This document shows, one piece after another, positions 17,085 through 32,836 of a stretch of 64,000 nucleotides of DNA. The notes under the pieces were generated by a model. It worked only from the letters and a program-made list of their open reading frames with translations. It did no database searches and was not told where the DNA came from. Source of the DNA: Camelus bactrianus (taxonomy: Eukaryota > Chordata > Mammalia > Artiodactyla > Camelidae). A program made the translations under genes and the position numbers. The stretch lies in assembly GCF_048773025.1 (NCBI RefSeq), contig NC_133570.1, positions 24,216,001 to 24,280,000 of the forward strand, written 5' to 3'. Positions within the stretch are counted from its first letter, which is position 1. Every line of letters begins with the position of its first letter.

Positions 17085-17275
17085 AGAGGTTGGCACACTG
17101 CCTTTGCAAAGGACCCCACTGTAAAGCTTTAGGCTTCATGGGCTTCTGTTACGTATTGTTACTTGGCTTTGTTTTTCACAGTCTTTAAAAATGAAAAAAA
17201 GTTCATAGCTGAAGCTGTATAAAAACAGAATCTGGGCCAGGACGTAGTTTACTGATCCCTGGGCTAGATGATCTT
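17085..17275 (+). mobile_element. hAT-Charlie type DNA transposon remnant
   Basis: The sequence starts 'aggttggcacactgcctttg', contains 'taaagctttaggcttcatgg' and ends 'cgtagtttactgatccctgg'. This is the familiar mammalian element whose ends read CAGGGGTCGGCAAAC and whose body reads TATTTTAGGCTTTGCGGGCC. It is non-coding and old. Confidence 0.65.
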
Positions 17276-17486
17276 TATAGTCATTTTTGGTCTCAAAATT
17301 ATTTTGAATTTCTCCGAACTACAGTGCATTCAGAATAGTAATGTGTGAAAATACAGAGGCTCTAACTATAAAGCATTCTTTTTAATAAAGGCCTCAACAT
17401 ATCATACATGTAAACATATTTGATGTTATGTAGGCTTTTACATATTCCATCAAATTTAAAGGAAGTCTTTTCATCTTTCTTTTTAG

Positions 17487-17803
<317 letters not shown>

Positions 17804-18196
17804 TGAGATTAATTAGGCTTTGACATGTTTACCCTTTTCTTTTCAAAGTGGGGGTTACTTTAAAGTGTTTTTAAGGTTTGTTAATGGGTAGGGAAGAACT
17901 ATTTTCCTTAAATCTGTTCTTTGTGGGTAGTAAAAAAAAAAAAAAAAGTCACCTCCCCTGAAGCTCCAACACTTAGTTATATGTGTCAGTAAATGCTGCT
18001 TGGGAACAAAACCAAAATTTTAAATTGTTTTTAAAATGGAAATACTTGGTCTACATGCTTGAGTTTTCCCGATGTAACCAAACTTGGTTACATTTTAGTT
18101 CAGTGGTTGATGTGAAAGACCGCAGAGAATTGGATGCCTTTCTGGTATACTTTCGCATTAATAGAAATTTTTTTGGTGACACAGTTCCAGTTTTAA

Positions 18197-18475
<279 letters not shown>

Positions 18476-18559
18476 TGATTGTGTCATTTACTCTGCAGGG
18501 CCGTACCTTCCTCGTTTATAAGGCATTCTGATTTATTTCTGACTGAAGAATCACATCCT

Positions 18560-18770
18560 TGTTTAGAAATAGCTCACATTTATTGAGCGCATACCAGCCA
18601 TTGCTCCAAGTGTTTTTTCCGTGTTTATTCATTTACTGCGGCAGCATTTTGAGCCTCACACAGTGTGGATTTTCATGTTACATTGGGAACTGAGACTTCA
18701 GTGGGTTAAGTAACTTTCTGAGGCTCATCTTAATTACTGCACTCTCTGCCTCCTGTGACCTTTGATTATG
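18560..18770 (+). repeat. MIR SINE
   Basis: The sequence runs 'tcacatttattgagcgcata', 'ttattcatttactgcggcag' and 'cagtgggttaagtaactttc', in MIR consensus order on the plus strand. Confidence 0.7.
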
Positions 18771-19099
18771 GACAGGCCTACATACTGAATCAGAATCTGA
18801 TTCTGAATTGTAGTTTGATTTTCACCTCCATGTTGTTTTGTTTCATTTTTTGTTTGGAGGTTTTTTGTTTTTTAAAGCTGTTAAAGAGGATCTAATTAAG
18901 TAAATTTTTTAAGGGGTGAAGCAGATGGTGGTAGTAAAAATATTCATTAAATACCGTTTGTAAAATAATAAGTTAATTCATGCTGAGTACTGCATAGCGG
19001 TGTTTTATAACAAGAGGCCAGTATATTATTTGATGAGTGAAATAAAACTGAAGTTGATGAACACCAGCCCTTGTCCCTGGTGTAGAAATCTGCATGTGC

Positions 19100-20560
19100 A
19101 GCTGTCTGCTCACAGTCACCGGCCTTCCTGGGCAAGCTTTCCTGGTTCTCCAGCCATCATCTCTCTCCCATTCTCTTTAATAATGGTTTCAAACCCTTCT
19201 TCTCCTCTCAGAAACCTTTGGTCTTGCCTCCTCTGTTCTCTCTCACTCATCACTGTGTAAGGAACAGCCTTACAAAAGGGACTCCTCACTGTGTGTCACC
19301 AGCCTCCGTTTGTCCTGTCCATGTCTCTCCTTGTCTGCAGCCCCTACTCATCCCCAGGTCTCCCGTCGGAAGCAAAACCTTGCCCTGGCCCATGTCTTTC
19401 TCGCCCCACATTTCTGCTTCCTGTGGGCTCTGTCTTGTACCCCTTACCAGCTCCTCAGCTCGCCCCAGCTGGGCTGCCTCCCGGCTCCAAGAGCTGCTCC
19501 TGCAGTGTCACCAGTGGTTGTCACGAGGTGCTCAGAGGGCACACGGTCACTTCGTTCTGTTCCTCACTCACATTGACAACACTGGCTTGCCCCTGCTCTT
19601 CGAAGCTCTCTCCTCCATCTTACTTGTCCCTTGTCCCACCCCATCCCACCCCCGCTGTCTCCTTTCTGGATTCTCCTCCTCCCACCCTGTGCCCCTCTTC
19701 CTCACATGACACACTTCCTTGTCACCTCACAGCTCTAACCAATGACTGTAGCAACTGTCCTGAGGCACATCACTTAACATCTTTATTTCTGCCCTACATG
19801 TCACTCCTGAACCTCATGCCTTTATTTCTAATCATCTACTGTCAGTATCATTTTGAAAGGCTCCACAACACGACACTCCAGATGCTGCCCATGAACAGCT
19901 GCCGTCATTTCCACGTCCACCGCCGCCCTCCTGCCCTTACCTGTTCTTGGTGCAAATGGCCCTGAACTCACCCTTTTGCTCAGGTCGTACACCTGGCGCC
20001 TGGGGAGTTGATCCAGACTCCTCTCTCCCTCATGCCTACAGCGAATCAGAGGGTGGAGAGCGTGCGTTCTGAATAGCCTGTGTGTGTTTTTATTCTCCCC
20101 ACCTCACTTCACCCCCTTGCGACAACCATCTCTAGTTTATCTGATTAGAAAGACTATTCTGACTGGTCCTCCACCGTCCAGTTTCATTCACCAGTCTATC
20201 CCGTTCTCTTCTCTGCAGCCGAGTCAGTGTTCATTCAAGCAGTCTGATCCAGTTCTTGGCCTTCTCTTGTACTGAAAAAAAATTCAGACTCCTTAGGAGG
20301 GTTACCGTGGTTCCGGCGGTCCGGCCTCTACGCAGGCTGCTCGTCCTCCTCTCTGGTCTTACTGGATGCTCTTCACTTTTTGGAATATAAAATGTGTGTT
20401 CTCTCTCACGTTTCTCCCATTGTCTGCGCTTAGCCTGGAGTGCTCCTTTCCTCTGTCCTTGCCTTGGTAACTACTGTGTATCCTGCAGGTCTTAAATATC
20501 ACTGCCAAAGGCTTTCCCTGATTCTCTAGAACAACCTTCCTTCCTTCTTCCCTTTCTCCC
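19100..20560 (+). mobile_element. L2 LINE fragments, plus orientation
   Basis: This CT-rich stretch carries blocks of the old L2 body, for example 'gatccagactcctctctccc' followed by 'tcatgcctacagcgaatcag', 'cagactccttaggagggtta' and 'tgcgcttagcctggagtgct'. Open frames of 163 and 224 codons here are composition artefacts with no domain. The edges are approximate. Confidence 0.5.
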
Positions 20561-20689
20561 TCTAAATACAGTTGATGCTGCAAACACACAAAACGATCCA
20601 GGGAGTAGTCCAAGCCACCTGGGCCCCCACCTGTGTGTAACAGATGTCAGTGTTGTGCCTTATTTGCCTCAGCTCTTTTCTTATTTAAT

Positions 20690-21290
20690 TTTTGAATAGT
20701 TGATACATTCACATGGTTTAAATTAAACAAAAGAGGATTCAGTGAGCCGCCTTCCCTTCTGTGTCCTCTAGCCACCTAATTTCTAAATTAATGTTACTAG
20801 TTTTATGTATACTTTTTGAGATATTTTATACACATGCAAGCAAATACAAATACATATTCTTCACCTAACCTTTGTACACAGACGGTAGCGTACCATGCAT
20901 ACTGTTTCACATCTGGTTTTTTATTTTAACATGTTACACGTGTATTTAAAAAATTTATATGTATGTATATATTTATCTTTCTGTATCATTACATAGAGAG
21001 CTTTTTCATTTTTTTTAAGTCATAGTATTCCATTGTTTAGATATTCTGTAAGTCATATCAGTAGCTCATACTAGCTTATTTCAGTCTTTTCTTACTACCA
21101 CAAATAATGCCATAATAAATAACCCTGTATGTAAATCATCCACACATGCAGTTTGTCTGTGATAAAAATTCCTGGATGTGAAATTGCTGGGTCAAAGAAT
21201 AATGTGGTTTGTCATTTTGTTAGCTGTTGCCAAGTTGCCCTCCATGTAGTGTTATCAGTTTAGCTTCCCAGTAACAGAGTTCGGAGACAC
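20690..21290 (-). mobile_element. Old L1M 3' fragment, antisense
   Basis: The plus strand reads 'agttgatacattcacatggt', 'catagtattccattgtttag' and 'ggatgtgaaattgctgggtc', the complement of the 3' part of an old L1 ORF2 and 3' UTR. Confidence 0.7.
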
Positions 21291-21404
21291 AGTCAGTGTG
21301 ATCACCTTTGGAGAAGTCTGAAATGAAAAATGGTGCTGGACAGAGTATAGTTATATTTTGTTCATTTCTTCTTATGCATGAATTTTGAGTAGCTTTGTTA
21401 ATTT

Positions 21405-21560
21405 TTTAAACTTTTTTTAATTGAGTTATAGTCATTTTACAATGTTGTATCAAATTCCAGTGTAGAGTACAATTTTTCAGTTATACATGAACATATATAC
21501 ATTCATTGTCACGTTCTCTTTCGCTGTGAGCCACCACAAGACCATGTATATATTTCCCTG
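21405..21560 (-). mobile_element. Artiodactyl L1 3' end, antisense
   Basis: The stretch 'aattgagttatagtcatttt', 'acaatgttgtatcaaattcc' and 'cagttatacatgaacatata' is the complement of the L1 3' UTR end common in artiodactyls. Confidence 0.75.
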
Positions 21561-22439
21561 TGAGTAGCTTCATAATTTAAAAACCATTAGTGTTTTCTGA
21601 GAACTTTCTGTTTTTCTACTGGATTATTTTCAATAGTATTTCTGCAATTTTGATTCTGAGACCACCTTCATTGAGTAAATACTTAATGATCCGTGCTATC
21701 TACTGGTGCTAAAGACACAGTCTTTGCCTTCCTAGCACTTACAGTGACACAGTAAATAAACAAAACCTAATGTAATTGAGAATAGCTGTTTGTTGGCTGG
21801 ACTATATTAATGCAAGTAGGCCCAACTGATAACAGATCAGTAGACCCCCAAAATATGGTAGCTAAAGGAATAAAAGTACTCTTTTTTATGTAATAGTCCT
21901 GAATGGGTATTCAGGTTAGGGGTGTGGCTCTCCCCTACCATCCTGCGACTGCCGGTCCCTGAGGGCCTGGTTGTCTGCTGCCCCCAGCAGGCGAAGGACT
22001 TGGGAGGTAATTTAGGGGCCATATCTGGCCATGACATAGGGACTTTCATTCACATTCCTTTGACTAAAACAGTCACACGGCCATGTCTTGTACAGGGAAG
22101 GCTAGTATATGGGGTGCAGTCATGTGCTCAGGAAGAAGAATATGTTTTTTGAGGACAACTAGTAGCCTGTGCTGCAGAAGTTGGGGCAGCATTAGCCGTG
22201 TTGTTGAGGGGAGACTCTGAAACTGAAAGGGTGTGGAAGAAGCATGCAAGCAGAAATTAGAAATCAGAGCATTCTAGGCAGAAGGGAACAGTAAGTACAA
22301 ATACCCTGAGGCATTTGAAAGATTCTGACCAGGTGGAGGAATAGAAGGAAGACCCTGTATAGTCAGAGCCCAGGTGGCTGGAGGAAAAGGTTGGAGAGAT
22401 AAGCATTGTATAGATTGTGCAGATTGCACATGGGTTTTG

Positions 22440-24060
22440 GATTGTTCTGTTTATCCATTCATTCGTTGGTGGACACTTAGGTTCTTTCCATGTTTTTGCT
22501 ATTGTAAATAATGCTGTAGTTAACATGGGGGTACATGTATCTTTTGAAGATAGTATTTTTGTTTTCTTCAAATAAATATCTAAAAGTAGGGTTGCTGGAT
22601 ATGGTTGTTTTGTTTTTAATTTTTTGATGAACCCCCATACTATTTTCCACAGTGGCTGCACCAGTTAATATTCCCACCAACAGTGGGATTCCCTTTTCTC
22701 CACATCCTTGCCAACACTTGTTATTTGTTGTCTTTTTGATAATAGCCGTTCTAACAGGTGTGAGAGGATAACTTGTCATGGTTTTGATTTGCATTTGCCT
22801 GATAATTGATGGTGTTGAACATCTTCTTTTGTACCTGTTGGCCATCTGTATGTCTTCTTTGAAATATGTCTATTCAGATCTGCTCATTTTTTAATTGGAT
22901 TGTTTGGGTTTTTGCAGTTGAGTTTTATGAGCTCTTTATATATTTTGGATACTGGCCCCTTATCAGAGACACGATTTACAAATATTTTCTCTGATTCAGT
23001 AGGTCACTTTTTCATTTTGTTGGTTCCTTTTGTGCAGTAGTGTTTTAGTATGATATAGTCTCATATGCTTATTTTTGCTTTTGTTGCTTTCGCTTTGGTG
23101 TCAGATTCAAAAAATCATCACTAAGACCTGTGTCAAAGAGCTTACCACCTATGTTTTCTTCTAAGAGTTTTATGATTTCAGGTCTTAGGTTCAAGTCTTT
23201 AACCCATTTTTAGTTAATTTTGGGGTTTGATACCAGATAGTGGTTGAGTTTCATTCCTTTGTATAGCTGTCTAGTTTTCCCAACACAGCTTGTTGAAGAG
23301 ACTGTCCTTTCTTCATTGTATGTTCTTGGTTCCATTATCATAAGTTAATTGACCATATATGTGTGGGTTTGTTTCTGGGTTCTCTTTTCTGTTCCATTGA
23401 TCTATGTGTCTGTTTTTATGCTATACTATACTGTTTTAGTGACTATAACTCTGTATTATAGTTTGAAATCACAGAGCATGATGCTTCCACCTTTGTTGTT
23501 CTTTCTCAAGGTTGCTCTGGCTATTCAGTGGTTTTTTTGTGGATTACAAATTTTAGAATTATTTGTTCTCTATTTTTTTTAAAAAAGACCACTGGAATTT
23601 TGCCATAGGGATTGCATTGACTCTGTAGATTGCTTTGGGTGGTTTAGACATTTTAACAACATTGATTCTTGCCATCTGTGAGCATGGACTATCTTTCCAT
23701 TTATTTTGTTTTCTATTTCTTTTATTAGTGTCTTGTTTTCAATATACAGGTCTTTCACTTCCTTGGTTAAATCTATTTCTAGGCATTTTATTCTTTTTGA
23801 TGCCATTGTAAATGGGATTGTGTTCTTTCTCTGTTTGATATTTCCTTATTAGTGTACAGAAATGCAGCAGATTTCTGTTACTGATTTCGTACCCTGCAAC
23901 CTTACTGAATTCATTTATTAGTTCTAACAGGTTTTTGATGGAGTCTTTATAATATCATGTCATCTGCAAATAGTGACCGTTTTACTTCTTCATTTCCAAT
24001 TGGGATGCCTTTTATTTCCTTTTCTTGCCTAACTTGGATTTGTGCTTTTAAAAAAGAATT
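22440..24060 (-). mobile_element. L1 ORF2 3' half, antisense
   Basis: The complement encodes L1 ORF2 C-terminal text: the minus-strand frame at 22257-22661 contains YPATLLLDIYLKKTKILSSK and TALFTIAKTWKEPKCP. The order along the plus strand (from 'gttctttccatgtttttgct' to 'ttactgaattcatttattag') is collinear with ORF2 read backwards. It is broken by several frame changes and is not active. Confidence 0.9.
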
Positions 24061-24364
24061 ATTCTTCCTATTCTTTGGTGAGTGGTTTGGAAAAAGGCAA
24101 GGATGGAAGACGGGAGTTGATTGAGTTAGGAGGCTGTTTTGTTAGTCTGGGCAAGAGATGGTAGTGGCCTCATCTAGGGTCAGGTTTTGGAAATGGAGAA
24201 GAGAGGCCAGGCTGGGCTCTGGCTTGGAGGTGGCTTCAGTAGTGCTCGCTGGCTGTCTGAATGGAGGGATGGTCACGCCGCTGGATGAGTAGTAGGGCTT
24301 TTATCAAAAAAGGAAAGATGGAGAGAGGAGGGGCTTTAGGGGGACAGTAAAGAATTCCTTTGTG

Positions 24365-24425
24365 ACCCATAAGAAATATTTACGCTCTGGCCCTTTCCAG
24401 AAAAAGTTTGCTGACCCCTGGCATA
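24365..24425 (-). mobile_element. Partial hAT-Charlie type remnant
   Basis: The sequence 'gaaatatttacgctctggcc' followed by 'agaaaaagtttgctgacccc' is the end of the same element family as at 17085, in the opposite orientation. Confidence 0.6.
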
Positions 24426-24664
24426 AGCAATGCTCCCAAGGAAAGAAGGTGGCCAGTAAAATATATGAGCCTGTTTATGGGTATAACTTGCTGAAGATTT
24501 CATAGTAAAATGTTTTTTACCCTTGAACGTATTTGGAAGTTTGTGTTACAGAACTATCTAACACATTAAAGTTTCAAAATCCTCTAATTAATGTAAATGC
24601 TAGTGTTGTAGCTTTTCATTGAAGATTGAAACTTGGCAACGGTACTCTGAATAAATCCTCTTAA

Positions 24665-26400
<1,736 letters not shown>

Positions 26401-26543
26401 CGGTATTTTGTACCGTGATTTTAAAGACCTTGGGTATTGTGTGTGATGTCAGTGAGCTGCTGCAGCACCGTGGCAATGAGTGTCTTTTGGTGGGCCATCG
26501 CCAGACCGCAGCCATCTATTAAAATCTGTTGACCTCCTTGCAG

Positions 26544-26688
26544 GGGGAAGGGGGATTACTTCAGGCTGGGCCGTGGCTCTGACATGCCCATGAGGAAGCC
26601 ACAGGTGGTGGAAGCGCTGAGTGGAAAGAAGATTGTGCACATGGACTTCAGGGTCCTGCACTGCCTGGTGGTCACTGATGCAGGGCAG
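26544..26688 (+). pseudogene. HERC2-like: HERC2-like exon: last blade of RCC1-like domain 2
   Basis: The exon runs from 'ccttgcag' to 'gtaagt' and encodes GKGDYFRLGRGSDMPMRKPQ, then VVEALSGKKIVHMDFRVLHC. The frame is open. The RCC1 blade signature (GDYFRLG ... HCL.VTD) is clear. Confidence 0.95.
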
Positions 26689-27335
26689 GTAAGTGAAATC
26701 TTGGCAAGTCTTTGTTGTTTCAAAAGTGCAGCTTGTGAGGAAAGGAGGTGAGTCCTGGTTCTTGAACCAGGAGGGCTGGCTTGGTCCATTGGGTTCTTGT
26801 GTACACCTGCCCAGGAGCCAGGGTGAGTAGAGGCACCCAGGAAGGAGGTGCTGACTGACGCAGGTCCCACTCAAGTGTCTTATGGGGAGATATATATATG
26901 TACTTCATGTCAGAAGTTAAGTTATCCTTGACAGGTGTTCCTCATTCTTCTGCCATGGGAGGCCATGGGCAGGCAGGCTTGTGGGTGACATACTTTTAAA
27001 TTCATTTCTGACAATGAATCAGCACACTGTGCTTCAATCAAAGTGAATTAAAAATGAATATACTTTCTAATTCTGTAAAGCCAAGAAATGCATTACTTGA
27101 AAAGTGAACATATTATTTTTGATCATTTTTCTTCGCAAAATAAAGGAAGAAATTAGTTATTGCATTTAGTTAAAGAGGAAAACCTCCCTGCTTCCTGTAA
27201 CAGAACGAAATAGATGAATGAGTTCAGTGGGTTAATATTAAGTAAAAACTCATCTGTAGTCATTGGCAAGAATTTTGAAATAAACTTAAAGAAAATTTTC
27301 TGAAATGTTGAAAAATTCTGCCCCTCCCCCAACAG

Positions 27336-27560
27336 GTATATGCTTGGAGTGACGATGACCATGGCCAACAGGGCAATGGTACGACCACAGTTAATAGAAA
27401 GCCCACACTCACGCAAGGCTTAGAAGGCCAGAAGGTCACACGAGTGGCCTGTGGGTCTTTGCACAGCGTGGCATGGATGACGGTCGATGTGGCAACACCC
27501 TCTGTCCACCAGCCCATCCTCTTCCAGACTGCGAGGGACCCTTAGGTGCTTCCTATTTAG
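27336..27560 (+). pseudogene. HERC2-like: HERC2-like exon: RCC1 repeat end, frameshifted
   Basis: It lies between 'cccaacag' and 'gtaaca' and encodes VYAWSDDDHGQQGNGTTTVN, then RVACGSLHSVAWMTVDVATP and ILFQTARDP. One T of the parental CCTTTAGG is missing near 27540, so the frame reads into TAG there, although the following GASYLG can still be seen in another frame. Confidence 0.95.
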
Positions 27561-27849
27561 GTAACACAGATTGTGTTTTATATGAGACCCTTCCATACGC
27601 CGCACTGGTGTCACAGATTGGACATTTAACAGCACTCCTGGGTCAGAGGCTTTAGCGCTGTGTGAGCTGCATGCTGAACCAAAGCCACAGACTCATCACA
27701 GTGCACTGTGCTGGGATTCCTGCTGGGATGAAAACTCAAGAAGGAGCTAGAATGTAGGTTCTTGTATTATGACCAGGCCGGCTCTAGCTATGCTGTGCAC
27801 CTTTGCCAACTGCTTAGTGCAGGCACCGTGCTGGGCCGCGTGGTGTTTT

Positions 27850-30800
27850 CAGCAGCTCTATTCAGGTGTAATCAACACGCAATAAGCCGCATGTATTGAA
27901 AGTGTCATTGCCACCAGCTGTGACACGTGTGCACCTGTGAGAGCAGCACCACGGTCAGGATAATGAACTAACACACACACCACGTTGAGCTTCCTTGTGC
28001 AGCTTCACGGCCCATCCCTGCCTCCCACAGCCACTGACTGCCTTCCTGTCACTGTAGATCAGCTGGCCTTCTTAGAGTTTTACATAAATGAAATTATACA
28101 GTTTGTACTCTTTTCTTAATCTCACTTTTTTCACTCACTGTAATTATTTTGAGATTCATCCATGTTGCATCAAAATTTCATTCTTTTCAATTGTTGAATA
28201 TTTTATTTATGGGTGCGCTGCAGTCTGTTCCTCCATCTGCCAGTTGACGGACTCGGGTTGTTTCCAGTTTGGGGGCTGTACAAACAAAATTGCTGGGAAC
28301 GTTTGTGCACAGGTCTCACGAGAACCTGCACTTGCACTCCTCTAGGGTAAGGGCCTGGAGAGGAATGCCTGGATCACAAAGTAGGTGCATGTTTATCTTC
28401 TTAAGACACCTACAAACTGTTTTGCAAAGGGCTTGTTCCAAAGCTCCTCCATATTTCTGTCTGTACGTGGCATGGCCAGTCTTTAATTTTAGCCTTTCTT
28501 ACAGCTGTGTAGCGGTATCTCATCGTAGTTTTACTTTGCATTTCCCTAATGACTTATGAAGCTGAGCGTCTTGCTTATTTACCATCCAAATATGTTTTCT
28601 GTTGAAGTGTCTGTTCATATCTTTTGCCTGTATTTAAACCTAGGTTGTTTGTTTGTTTATTATTGAATTTTGAACATTGTTTATGTATTCTAGGTATAGG
28701 TCTTTCATCAGATATATGATTTTCATATATTTTCTCCCGGTATGGCTTGTCTTTTCATTCTCTTAGGTGAATTTTAAAGGGCAGAAAATGTCAATTTTGA
28801 TAAAGTCCAGTTGATCCATTTTTATCTTTTATGGATTGTACTTTGGGTGCTGTGTCTAAACAGCCTTGCCTAACTCAACATCATAAAGATTCTTTTCCTG
28901 TGTTTTCCTATGAAAATTCTGTAGTTTTTGCTATTTAGGCATATGCTTGAACTTGAGTTACATTTCATACATGGTATGAGGTATGGGTTGAATTTTATTC
29001 ATTTATTTTTGGTGAAGGGATATTTGGTTGTTTCAGTTGCATTTGTTGACGAAAACTGTTGCTTCTCTACTGAAAGAATTTGCACTTTTGTCGAAAATCA
29101 GTTGTCATGTATGTGTGGATCTGTTTCTGGATTCTCAGTTCTGTTTCATTGACTTATTTTTGTGTTATGATGACAACACCCCATTGTCTTGATTACTGTA
29201 GCTTTATAACAGACTGAATTCGGGCTTTGCTAATTCTTTAGCTTTGTTGTTTTTAAAATATGTTTTGGGTATTCTAGGCCCTTAGCATTTTCCATGCAAC
29301 TTTTAGAATCAGCTTGTCAAGTTTTATAAAGTAGCCTACCTGGGATTTTGATTGCATTGAATGTAGATCAGTTTGGGACAGCTTCACAGTGTTGAATCTT
29401 CCAACCCATGAATGTAGTATTTCTCCCCATTGGTTGAAATCTTTACTATTTCTCAGCAGTGTTTTGCAGTGTCAGTGTACAGGTATTGCGTATCTTTTGT
29501 TATATTTACTCCTAAGTGTTTCTTATTGCTTATCCTGTTATAAATGATTTGGGTGTTCTATATTCCACATCTCTGGTTCTCTTCTTGAACATATGTAATA
29601 CAGATATAATAAGTGTTTTAAGTTGCCTGCTGATTGTAAGATATGTGTTAAAATTTTGTTTTATTCTTTGCTATTATCTAGAAATGTTCAAGTTGCTCTT
29701 TGCTAGTGTGTAGAAACAGAATTGCTCTTTTTAAGGACATTTGGAATATTTCTAGTTTTTGGCTATCACAGATAAAACCTGCTATGGATATTCATGTGCA
29801 GCATTTTGAGTCAGCCTTCCATATTTTGAATAAACCCCTCTTGGTTTTGCTGCTTTTTGTTTCTTTGATTTTTCTCTGTTGTTTATCTGTTTTCAGTTTA
29901 TTGGTTTATAGTCTCATCTTTATCCTTGCTTTATGTTTATTTTGTATTCCTTTTCTAGTTTGCTGAGGTGAGAGTTGAGATCATTGACTGTAAGACCTTT
30001 TTCTCATGTAAACGTTCAGTGCTGTGAATTTCCCTCTCACCACTGCTTTAGCTGCATGTCTCTGGTTTTGGTATACTGTATTTTCTTTTTTATTCAGTTT
30101 TTTTTTTATTAAGTTTTTTCAAAGAGCAAGCTTATGGTTTCCTTGATTTTCTCCATTGTTCTTCTGTTTTCTATCTCACTGATCTCTGCTCTGATGTTTA
30201 TTAGTTCTTTTTGTCTAAGATGCTTAGGTCATTGGCTCAGGATCTTCCTACTTTTCTAAGTAGACAGTTACTTTTCTTAATTAGTTGAGTGCTTGACTGA
30301 TTACCCTCTTTATCCCTTTGCTGTGAAATTTGTGCTTTAAAATCATATTTCTCTGATATTAATATAGATCATGTGATATAATAACATTTCTTTTGATCAA
30401 TGCTATATAGTATGTAAACCATGGTATTCCATATACCGTGATGAACTATTGTGTATCTGTCTTTTCCATTCTTTTACTTTCAACCTATTTGTCTCTATGA
30501 GTATTTCCCTATTTGTTTTTTATTACTTCTAGCTGTTCATTGTTCTCTTTCTTTTTCTGCCTTCCTTTGAATTAGTTGTTCTTTATGATTTTATTTTTCT
30601 TCTTTGTTTTCTTTGAGCTCTAACTTGTGTTATTTTAGTGACTGCTTTAGGATGTGTATCATGTGCATGTGACTTATCCTAGTGATACGTATAGTAAACA
30701 AAAGTGGCCCATTCTTCCTTCCCGACCTTTGTGCTGTTGTTGTTATATATTTCTGTGTATGTTGTAAACTTGATAGTATTTTTTTGCACATTAGGTTAAG

Positions 30801-32460
30801 AAAAGAATGTCTCTGCATTTGCTCACGTGGTTACCTTTTCCGGTGCTCTTCATTCCTCTGTGGAGACCCTGCTTCCATCTGGCATCGTTTTCCTACTCAT
30901 TGAAGGACTTCCCTTGTTATGTCTTGTAGTTCAGATCTGGGGTTCATCCTTTCAGCTTTTTATGTCTGAACTAGTCATTGTTTTGCTCTGTGTTCACAGT
31001 ATACTTTATCTGGGTATAAAATTTGGAGTTGACATTGTTTTCACTGAGAATTTGCTGTCATTCTTATCTTTGCTCTTCTGTACCTAACACGTCTTTTATC
31101 TCAGATGACTTTTCAGATTTTCTCTTGATTTTCCTGGTTTTTACCTTCATGGTTTGTGTACCTGTAGTTCATTATGCTTCTTGGATCTTTGGGTTTATAA
31201 TTTTCATCAAATTCGGAAATTTTTCAGTCATCGTTTCTTCAAAAAAATTTTTCCTATACCTTTCTCTCTCCTGTCTTTTGGGAGGTCTAGTTTCATGTAT
31301 ATTAGGTCTCTTGAAATTATCCCACAGATAACTGACGCTTTGTTCATTTTTAAACTTTTTTTCTGTATTTCATTTTGGATAGTTTCTATGCCGTATCCTC
31401 AAATAAACTAGTCTTTTCTTCATTTTCTAATATACTGTTAATGTTACCAAACTATTTTGGTCTCAGACATTGTAGCTTCCTCTCTAGAGTTTTTTTTTTT
31501 TTTTTAAGAGTTAAAACTCAGTCACCTATTAACTCTTTGTTTTTATTGAAGTTTAGTCAAAGTTACTACTTTAAATTGTTATTTATTTATTTTTTTTTTC
31601 AATGGAGGTCCTGAGAATTCAAGCTGGAACCTCATGCATTTTAAGCATGCACTCTACTGCTAAGTTATACCCGTCACCCCCATCCTCCTCTAGAAATTTG
31701 ATTTGGGTGTTCTTTCTTCCATGTCTCTGATTCTCTTCTTGAACATATGTAATACAGATATAATAAGTGTTTTAAGTTGCCTGCTGATTGTAAGATACAT
31801 GTTAGCTCTGGATTGTTCAGATCTATTGATTTTCCTTATTTCTGAATCACAGATATTTTGCTGCCTTTCTGCCCACCTGGTAACTTGTAGTTAGATGCTG
31901 TACATTGTAAATTTTACTCTGAATGTTTCTGGAGATTTTTGTATGTCTATAACTAAGTTACTCTGAAGTAGTTTGATCACTTTGGATCTTGGTTTGGATT
32001 TGTTAAGTGGATTCAGACCTGATGTTAGTCTGGGACTAGTTGTTCCGCACCACTGGGTGTTCTACTCAGTGCCTGGTGAACGGTGAGGTCTTCCCACCTG
32101 GCTGATGGGAGCAGGCACCATGCTGGGTCCTCTGTGCCCTCCCAGCTGGCGCGCCCCAGCACAGTCCTTCCCTGCAGTTGGTTCTTTGGCTTGGGGCAGT
32201 GCCCTCTCATGTAGGCACCCATCAGCTTCTGCTGCACCCTCAGCTGGGCTGGGGAGGGGGGCACCTGCATGTCTCCAGGGGCTCTCTGGGCAACTCTCTC
32301 CTCTCGTGTCCTGTCCTGTGAGCTTGGGCCACATCAGACTCCCTGGCTCTGAGCTCTGCCTCCTGTGCCCACAGAGACCACTGGGTTCCTCCTGGTGCCT
32401 TCCCTCTGCTGAGGTCTGGGAACCCTCAGGGCAGTGAGCTGGAACATGTATCCACTAGGA
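27850..32460 (-). mobile_element. Old L1 (L1M type), antisense, between HERC2-like exons
   Basis: The plus strand runs as the complement of an L1 from its 3' end ('ttcaggtgtaatcaacacgc') through ORF2 ('catttccctaatgacttatg', 'gattgcattgaatgtagatc') to ORF1/5' text ('gtaaattttactctgaatgt'). It is strongly decayed. It contains a camelid SINE at 31597-31690 and an unusual internal duplicate of about 90 bases (29554 and 31705). Confidence 0.8.
31597..31690 (-). mobile_element. Camelid tRNA-derived SINE, minus strand
   Basis: The reverse complement reads 'taacttagcagtagagtgca', 'tgcttaaaatgcatgaggtt' and ends 'caggacctccattg', the camelid SINE head with its A box. A T-rich tract precedes it on the plus strand at 31583-31596, which fits the A-rich tail region. 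Confidence 0.8.
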
Positions 32461-32836
32461 CTGTGTACTGTGAAATCTTGTCTTTTCACTGTTGCTTTGG
32501 ATTCCTGTTTGTCTTGGATTTCAGTGACAGGTAAACACACATAGTTGTTGTGGTAGTGTTTTCACAGATGATGTATGTGCAGCTGAATTGCTGTAAGTAC
32601 ATTCTGCAGGGGGACTTACATCTTTTAGCAGTTACAGTGAGCCTCTGCTGAGAGTAGCTTCTTTAGAGAAGTATAGTATTTTTTAACTCCGAAAGATAAT
32701 AATGAACCTGATACTTAATCTGTGAAAAATGGAAAATGCATACTGTAATGTGTTTTACAAATTACGGGTCAGATTACAAAAATGGAGCAAACTGTAGTCT
32801 TAAGAATTGAACCCAAACTTTATTTTTCTTTTTCAG

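Noticed and set aside
19218-19965. Open frames of 163 and 224 codons on the plus strand
   Set aside because: They lie in a CT-rich L2-like stretch, overlap each other in different frames and have low-complexity Pro/Ser/Leu composition with no domain.
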